From assembly GCF_910592395.1 (NCBI RefSeq), contig NC_088314.1, positions 10,170,001 through 10,234,000 on the forward strand: a stretch of 64,000 nt of DNA. The letters run 5' to 3'. Each line of letters opens with the position of its first letter. The first letter of the stretch is position 1. Source of the stretch: Lineus longissimus. Taxonomy: Eukaryota; Nemertea; Pilidiophora; Heteronemertea; Lineidae. The translations under genes and the position numbers were made by a program. The notes beneath the pieces were generated by a model. That model had not been told where the DNA came from and searched no databases. It saw only the letters and a program-made list of their open reading frames with translations. This document shows positions 57,851-64,000 of the stretch, one piece after another.

Positions 57851-58340
57851 GGAACTAATGCCTCATTTTTGGTATCAGTTGTCTTATCAATGACAGCGAG
57901 GATGGACGTAAAACTTTGTTCAAAACGGAGGCGTTTCACCATGGGTTAAGGCCGAGTGTATTAAATACCTTGGTATCTCCAATTATTATTTGAAAGAGAC
58001 GATCCATTAGCCTCGTTCTGAATGCAGGAGGGTCATACCAAAACAATCCTCGGTTATGATAAATATTATTCACTGCTTGGGAGGCATTTGTGAATTAAAA
58101 TTGAACCCTCCCTGTCAAGTCTGTGCTGACGATACCAAAACCTTCTCGGGCGTCGCTAAAATTCCATCAAAACTTATGCCTACGGATTGGGATTGTGCCT
58201 CCATTTTAGCTCCGCCCTCGAGGGTTTGGTGTCTCAACACAGACCCTCCGCCTTGGATTCCTTAAATTAATTCCAACTGTGAGGCATCAATTTCTGTTCT
58301 AAAACACTCAAAAGTCTATTGAAATGTGATGTAAATTGCT

Positions 58341-58574
58341 TTAAGGGGTTGACCATAGGTACCGCCATTTTGGCTAGACCTCAAAATCCTAAAGCAATTA
58401 GAACTCTTTCAAAACGTAGTGAATGCTCATTTCAAGGTCTGGAGTCTGTTCTTTGTTTTCCAGAGAACACCCTCCAGGGTTTTAAATGTGCATTCAATTC
58501 ATTTGGAAAGAGTTCTAATTGCTTTAAGATTTTGAGGTCTAGCCAAAATAGTGATACCTAGGGCCAAACCTTAA
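58341..58574. mobile_element. foldback MITE family C, copy 2
   Basis: TTAAGGGGTTGACCATAGG to CCTAGGGCCAAACCTTAA; arms pair through TGGCTAGACCTCAAAATC and GATTTTGAGGTCTAGCCA. Confidence 0.78.
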
Positions 58575-58921
58575 ACAGGGATTCATGATGAAGAAGATTG
58601 GCAGATTTTACCAAACTAAAAGCAGGACAGAGCGGTTGTGACATCGAAACTGCTCTTGCCACAACAAGGCCCAATGCATTGTGCATGAAACCAAATGCTG
58701 CACTTCAACCAAGGCGATTTAGAATAGCCATCAACAATCACTATAAAGTTGGTCCAGATGACAGAAGATATACATTCGTTAACTGAACTGAAGCCTCAAC
58801 AATACATAACAATATACGGCATATAACCACTTTTGCTGCCGCAGAGTTTTGACAGTGTATAGTACCCCTGGCCCACACTCGGAACACACCAGGCCGCCTG
58901 GATCCCAACTTGGCTAAGGAA

Positions 58922-59122
58922 TACAGTAATACCTCCCTTAGCGGACACCTCTCTATTAAGGACAACCTCTCTATTAAGGACAACCTCTCTATTAAGGACA
59001 CTAGTTTTGGTCCCAAATTGGTTGTTTCCATTCAATTTGACCTCTCTAATCAGGACACCTCTCTATTAAGGACACCACTTGCCAGTCCCGATTAGGGTGT
59101 CCTTTAGAAAGGTTTTTCTGTA
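58922..59122 (-). mobile_element. pogo-like MITE, copy 10, with triplicated inner motif
   Basis: TACAGTAATACCTCCCTTAG to GGTTTTTCTGTA; ACCTCTCTATTAAGGACA is present three times in a row (58946-59000). Confidence 0.75.
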
Positions 59123-60580
59123 GTTTCATTGTGAAATAGCTCAAATTAACCAAATCTTAGGGACGAGGTCTTCATTGAATTGAGTGCAGTGCTGCCATCT
59201 TGTTTTTTGAGGCGGACCAAAAAAAAAATTACAGGGACTGTGACGAATGATAGAACCTGGGAAAAGTCTGGCAGTACGGATTACTCTGGGCCAATAGTAC
59301 GCAGTGTATAGATCCGGTATATACCGGGTCATGTTGGGAGTTAAGCACATACTATCAGAATATCATAGAAATGGCCTAACAATCTTGAGTAACGGTATAC
59401 ATATAGAAAAATATATTTTTAACAATTGTCTATTCAAACAGTGAAATATATTGCCTCTATATCTTAACAATAAATGTATATTTGCTATTTCATCATCATT
59501 TTATCAGAGCCTCACTGCGTTCAATATTAACGACTGCACAAACCAGCTAGGTACAATGGTCAACGTATCGACCATGTCCTAATATCAAATTGAAGTGGAA
59601 CCACTGTCACACACTGCACCTATGTTATATGGTGTTACAAGTCCACCATTTTCAATCCCCGTCTTTTAGCCGGTCAAATAGTAAATTGCTGTGTCTATTT
59701 AAAATACACTCAACATTGTGCACAAAATGGCATTGCTATACTCACAAGACAAAGTGCAATATTCAACTTCTGTTTTTGCAAGGAAATCAGAAATCTATTG
59801 TGTTGGTCTATTGTACCCAGAAGTCACCAAAAAATGTGTTTCTGGTGGTGATTTTTTCTAAAGTGTCATTTTGCCCCCAAGACCAAAAAGCCAGCTACAC
59901 CCCTGATATAGCATAGTTATTTGCACAGATTGAACCATAGACCTCCTGACATGCTTTAGCCTACTCAGTGTGCGCCTAATTTACATGGATTACTACATAC
60001 ATTTGAATGGCAGTGAATGTCAGCATGATAGTGAGGATTAAACACCGTAGGGTCCAACATCACATGCCTTAAACATGATTCGAGGATAAATATTTCATTT
60101 CCAACACATTGTCTCACCTTGCATACAGAGAGATCATATTTTTTTATGCCAGCTCAACAGAGCTTCTAAAGGATGACCTCGCTTAGTGTGTGCATTATTA
60201 CCATGCCCTGCACTGTGAAATCAACTTCTAGAATTTACCACAACATTCATCAATGATTTTAGGATCAACTCTTCCCAAGTCATCCGCTTACCAATTCTCG
60301 GGAACATCTTGAATATCCAGCACTTTTAACTGATGTGGTTTATATCATAACACAGTCATTGGAGCTCCCAGGCTCCTTGTATTTCTGCTATACTGAGGTA
60401 AATCGGAAAATTTGTAATCTGTTCAATATTCGCAAACGAAAAACAAATCAAAAAGAATGATACCGGTAGAATCAGTTTGTGCTTAGCCCTAAAGAATTGA
60501 CATGGTGTCGAACTCTTGAAGCGACTGGTACGAGCTACAAATTGATAGTTGCATTAGGCAGGGCGTCCACCATTGCCATT
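59123..60580. other. intergenic, no gene seen
   Basis: Palindrome ATCCGGTATATACCGGGT at about 59311. A 108-codon + frame at 59590 has no protein-like character. Confidence 0.35.
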
Positions 60581-60770
60581 TGTGACCCGTCACAGCGAAA
60601 CCCGGCGCTTGTCGCGCAGAAGATGAGCCTAAATGACACCAGGAGATAATGGAAGAAATTGATGTGCTCATATTTCACAAAAGGCAGACAACAGAGAAAT
60701 GAACAAACAGTCCGTCTCAACCTGCCAAGCTCAGAGCGACATGCGCCTACTTTTGCTGTGACGGGTCACA
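60581..60770. mobile_element. foldback MITE, diverged relative of 44553
   Basis: Ends TGTGACCCGTCACAGC and GCTGTGACGGGTCACA; shares TTTCACAAAAGG and GAAATGAACAA with 44553. Arms less perfect. Confidence 0.75.
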
Positions 60771-60824
60771 TTTGGTCTGCGGGATGGTTGTAATAAACCT
60801 ATCACCAGTCACTGGGAGTCTCGC

Positions 60825-61240
60825 TTGTATTAGCGAGGATTAGCATCGTTCCGACTGAAACTCCTAGAGAGAATAGCAGTGACCAATCAACAACTGCGAT
60901 TTAAATGATTTGATGGATGGTTTCCAGTCCTAAAAAAACCATCACACGTGGGGAAACAAATCAGCTTCTTTAATCTATTTTGCTCTTATATCATGAATAT
61001 TAAAGTCGTATTCCTATTCGTAAGAAATCACCACGAATAGGAATACGACTTTGATATTTGCGGTCTATGCGCGCATTCAATTTAAGATGCCAAATCCTTT
61101 CTCGCAATATGACAGTTTCATCAGTGGCTAGCGTCCATCAAATAATTTAATTCACAAGTATCCATAGGTGGTTACGATTCACTCTTGGAGTTTCAGTCAG
61201 AGTGGGACTCGGAATTGTGCTAATCCTCGCTAATATCCGT
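60825..61240. mobile_element. nested foldback with 20-bp perfect hairpin at centre
   Basis: Outer arms: ATTAGCGAGGATTAGCA pairs with TGCTAATCCTCGCTAAT, and CTGAAACTCC with GGAGTTTCAG. Centre 61004-61055: AAAGTCGTATTCCTATTCGT, 12-base loop, then its exact complement. Confidence 0.8.
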
Positions 61241-61451
61241 GGTGTAACCTTAGCATTATCTTCTGCAGTGGTGCTATTTGTGAAATATGCCATGGGTGAC
61301 CCACTGTGATCATCTTACTGTATCCATCACAACCTCACCGCAACACCATCACAGTCAAATATTCCAATGTTGGTTAATCCTACGATAAAGATTGCCATTA
61401 TCCAGATACCAAACACCTAATAGCGGGCACTTAAGTGGCAACTGAAAACTT

Positions 61452-61750
61452 TTAACCTCTTGAATCCCAAAACTTGAAAATCCCGGGATCCCAGGGTGGT
61501 CACGTGGTTGCGAAATTGGGTCTTTCACGATGTATAGCGCCCGCATACAACCGCCAAAGTCCCGTACCAAGGCGCCATCTACCCAGGCATGCTCTAACTG
61601 ACCCTACTGTACATCACACTTAAACAAGCAATAAACTAGCGTCCCATCTCAAGGGAATAAAAATATCACAGAGACTGACCTGTCGGTCGTTGGGAAAAAA
61701 CTTTATTTCAAAATGACCGACTGGTCGGTCACCAGGATTCAAGAGGTTAA
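61452..61750. mobile_element. TTAA-flanked piggyBac-like MITE
   Basis: TTAACCTCTTGAATCC and GGATTCAAGAGGTTAA are perfect inverted ends with TTAA duplications. Contains GACCTGTCGGTCGTTGG / GACCGACTGGTCGGTCACC. Its right TTAA holds the stop codon of the minus-strand exon at 61747. Confidence 0.8.
61702..61707 (-). promoter_or_regulatory. candidate poly(A) signal for the minus-strand exon
   Basis: AATAAA on the minus strand about 45 bases after the stop of the 61747-61950 exon, located in the TTAA-flanked MITE. Confidence 0.3.
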
Positions 61751-61950
61751 TCCGAATCATCTAGTAACTGTAATCCCTGTTTGAGTCTCTCATTTGTAGG
61801 CCCGGTGCTAGCAACACGGGTTAACACATTACCGTTCCCTGGTACAACCTCCGTACATCCTGGTGCCCAAGGGAGGTTTGCCTTGGCGCCGGTAGCCATG
61901 ATGCTGTCGAAATTCTCATCACGGTTAAGTAACGCACCAATCATCAGGGG
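61747..61950 (-). CDS. candidate last coding exon of an unrecognised minus-strand gene
   Basis: On the minus strand, tttgtcatttccag is a good acceptor followed in phase 0 by PLMIGALLNRDENFDSIMAT, GAKANLPWAPGCTEVVPG, then NERLKQGLQLLDDSD and TAA. The composition is balanced and not repeat-like, so I think it is real protein, but I recognise no family. The stop codon overlaps the TTAA flank of a MITE, and an AATAAA (minus strand) lies about 45 bases on, inside that MITE. A possible upstream exon is 62923-62984 (minus), reading QVESDASIKKFIKTDAVQRL, but its donor is weak and its phase does not fit directly. The rest of the gene would lie beyond the window. Confidence 0.45.
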   Translation of the reverse strand, partial: PLMIGALLNRDENFDSIMATGAKANLPWAPGCTEVVPGNGNVLTRVASTGPTNERLKQGLQLLDDSD

Positions 61951-62099
61951 CTGGAAATGACAAAAGATAGATTTTAGAAGGTGTGAGTACGAAGCACATA
62001 GAAGGGCCTAGGAGAGGCTGTAACTCTCGACTGGTATCTTTTTTAAGGCTGCAACGAAGAAGCACTTCATGACATTTAATGCTGTGTGACGATGACGAC

Positions 62100-62890
62100 A
62101 TAACTACCCTGGAGAATCTTTCAACTTGCTGAGCAGGCAGCTCTTCCAACTTGACCATGTCAATGAACTGGCCTGTCTTGGGAAATGAGAACATTTTCTC
62201 TCAATGATGTTGAAAAAACTGTGTTGCGGGAGTCTTCCAAAGTAATAATGACGTCTTCATCTGGTACTTAGCTTCTTTTAACATGATTTGCATCACATAG
62301 AGAGAAATATGTACCTGCTGGTCCACTGATTTGCCCTTTTGCAGTTAACAAACTTCAAAGCATATATGTACCAAGAATGTGTCCGAACTACAGAGTAACC
62401 AGGGCCAGGTTGTTCAAAGCCTGGTTAGTTATTACTTAACTTAGTGGATCCCTTGGGGTGCCGCTATAACTTGGCAGTAGCCCATGACAAAACCCTTGCA
62501 GATCCACTAACTTAGCGGTGACATAGCGGCAGCTAAGCCTAACGGACAACGGCACAAATTTGGCGGCACGCTAAGGTTACGATGGTTTAGCGGCTGCCAA
62601 ACCACCGTTAGCAGATAGCGGAGCTTTGAACCACTAGGCCCAGGCTGTTAATTTACCTCAAAATGTAGTGGATATACATTGTCATATTATCAAAGTATTC
62701 AGATGGACACAGGTTACTTTGGTAAATTTACCAATGAGCACATATTTTGGCTATTTTTCTTGCGATGCACACATTTTCTCCATGTCTCTACCAGGCACTA
62801 TCCAGGGTAAGCTACTCATCAAGTTGGAAGGCCTGTCAATGGTACACAAGATTCTTGGTCACTTGAGGAACTGATTCACCGGGGTGATGG
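62100..62890. repeat. dispersed repeat, related to 33.0-33.5 kb, with MITE inside
   Basis: Shares CATGATTTGCATCA, CAGAGTAACC, TTAATTTACC, CAGATGGACACAG, AATTTACCAA.GA and AAGTTGGAA.GCCTG in order with 33190-33510. Interrupted at 62401-62646. Confidence 0.65.
62401..62646. mobile_element. MITE with GGGCC..TTCAAAGC ends
   Basis: Ends AGGGCCAGGTTGTTCAAAGC and GCTTTGAACCACTAGGCCC are inverted repeats. The related copy at 33.3 kb reads CAGAGTAACCTGCTGATTAA with no insert, an empty site. Inside are several AGCGGC-type palindromes. Confidence 0.7.
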
Positions 62891-63013
62891 CATACAACAG
62901 ATAACATGACATCATCATCAACCTAGGCGCTGTACTGCATCTGTTTTTATGAACTTTTTGATGCTGGCATCACTCTCAACCTGGCTGTTGATAGGTACAG
63001 TTGTTGGCCTTAT

Positions 63014-63598
63014 CAGTTCGGCAAACGTCAAAATTCAGCAGCGATGCCGTCTGAGGCAACTGTTGCCGTAAAGTGACACTTCCGGTGAAAATTGACACCA
63101 CAGCATTGAAAATCATGTGAGCATCGTTCGATTAATTCCGTTTTTTTTTGTTACTGCTGAAATGAATTAAAAAACACATATTTTACACACAAATTTGCGC
63201 CAGAATATTCTGCAGTACATGTCGTCTGCTGAGCCAGAGCTTACAAGACGGGGACATGGGACAGGTCGTATTAATTAGCTGTATTTGAGTAAGTGTATTA
63301 GAATTGAACCTCCATCAGTTGGTCTGATGCCACATTTCAGTGGAGGCCATTCTAAAAATTGAGAATTTTCAAAAATGCGTGGATAGACTTACATTTCCTT
63401 GGGTAAATATTTAGATCAATATCAGCTGCCCCCTATTAATCTATAAAGGAACCCCCGATCGGCAGCGCTCGGCCCCGAAGTTATCCCCAAGCTGAGGGAT
63501 ACTGCGTGAGGCATCCGAAGGATGCCGAATAAAGCAACCGTTGATTCCGGGGATTCCTCGAACGGCATCGCTGCCGAATTTTGACGTTTGCCGAACTG
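63014..63598. mobile_element. non-autonomous DNA transposon with 36-bp TIRs
   Basis: CAGTTCGGCAAACGTCAAAA..GATGCCGT at the left and its reverse complement ending CCGAACTG at the right, flanked on both sides by TTAT. One mismatch in the first 36 bases. No transposase frame. Confidence 0.85.
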
Positions 63599-63602
63599 TT
63601 AT

Positions 63603-64000
63603 TATAAGTTGGCTGGTTGTTTTCATTTCATAATGAAGAGGTACCAGACTCCCAGCGCAATCTACAGGAATTTATCAAAAGTCTGCTTCCCCTTGTTCAG
63701 TCTTGACCCAAACCAGTTCTGTCAAAAGGACCATCTAGATTTTTACCCTTTTAAAATTATGCTTAAAAGATTTGATACCTAATCAGGGTTTTGGTTATCC
63801 CATCTGGACCCCGTGAATATTGACCTAAACAGCAGGTCAAAAACATGAGGTGGGAGCCATGAGTTTGAGGTAAGATGACAGCCATGATCTCCCCACTCAA
63901 CGTCTTGATGACGCAACCAAAACCAACTTCTTAAATATTTTCCAAGCATCAAAAATAGAGGAATTTTGGTTTTGAAATTATCCCGTTTGCTTCCCTGCTT
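63603..64000. other. no feature seen
   Basis: End of window; if the minus-strand gene continues, this would be intron. Confidence 0.3.

Noticed and set aside
58598-58786. 62-codon + frame MADFTKLKAGQSG..
   Set aside because: Looks mildly protein-like, but no splice partner, no family match and it sits among MITEs.
1-64000. CRISPR array
   Set aside because: Tandem arrays here are contiguous without unique spacers, and this is eukaryotic spliced DNA.

Overview
The window is animal nuclear DNA: AT-rich, spliced genes with GT-AG introns, and very dense in small DNA transposons (MITEs), foldbacks and minisatellites. Repeat style (GTC-run elements opening with a short AGCTCACCT/AGGTGAGCT hairpin, TTAA- and TA-flanked MITEs, frequent TAGGCCTA words) suggests a marine invertebrate. 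I cannot resolve the phylum. The LRRK2 class of Roco kinase mildly favours a deuterostome such as a hemichordate, lancelet or echinoderm, but a lophotrochozoan is not excluded.

Gene 1 (+ strand, 562-32763) is the 3' part of an LRRK2-class Roco kinase. I placed 27 exons by splice consensus and reading-frame continuity; together they give one open frame of 1150 residues plus stop. It covers the end of Roc, all of COR, the kinase and the WD40-like domain. The LRR, ankyrin and armadillo parts and the start of Roc lie upstream of the window. Introns hold a 10 kb repeat field (1458-11441), a 36-bp minisatellite (25.56-26.85 kb) and a 34-bp one (31.57-32.2 kb).

Gene 2 (+ strand, 36994-42270) is a complete four-exon Rab GTPase of the RAB19/RAB43 type, 214 residues ending in CCGS. 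It starts about 4.2 kb after the kinase stop, just downstream of a 52-bp minisatellite. Mammalian LRRK2 phosphorylates a set of Rabs, RAB43 among them, on a switch II threonine. The same threonine is present here as Thr82, so a kinase and a candidate substrate are genomic neighbours.

From 42.3 to 61.7 kb I see no convincing gene. It holds MITEs, non-LTR reverse-transcriptase fragments, a 2.8 kb array of exact 120-bp units open in several frames on both strands (52.48-55.28 kb), and a 26-bp array (56.1 kb). At 61747-61950 on the minus strand is a likely last coding exon of an unrecognised gene; its stop codon abuts a TTAA-flanked MITE. The right end holds more repeats, including a 585-bp element with 36-bp inverted ends.

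All exon limits are read by eye from sequence; no alignment, transcript or database search was run.
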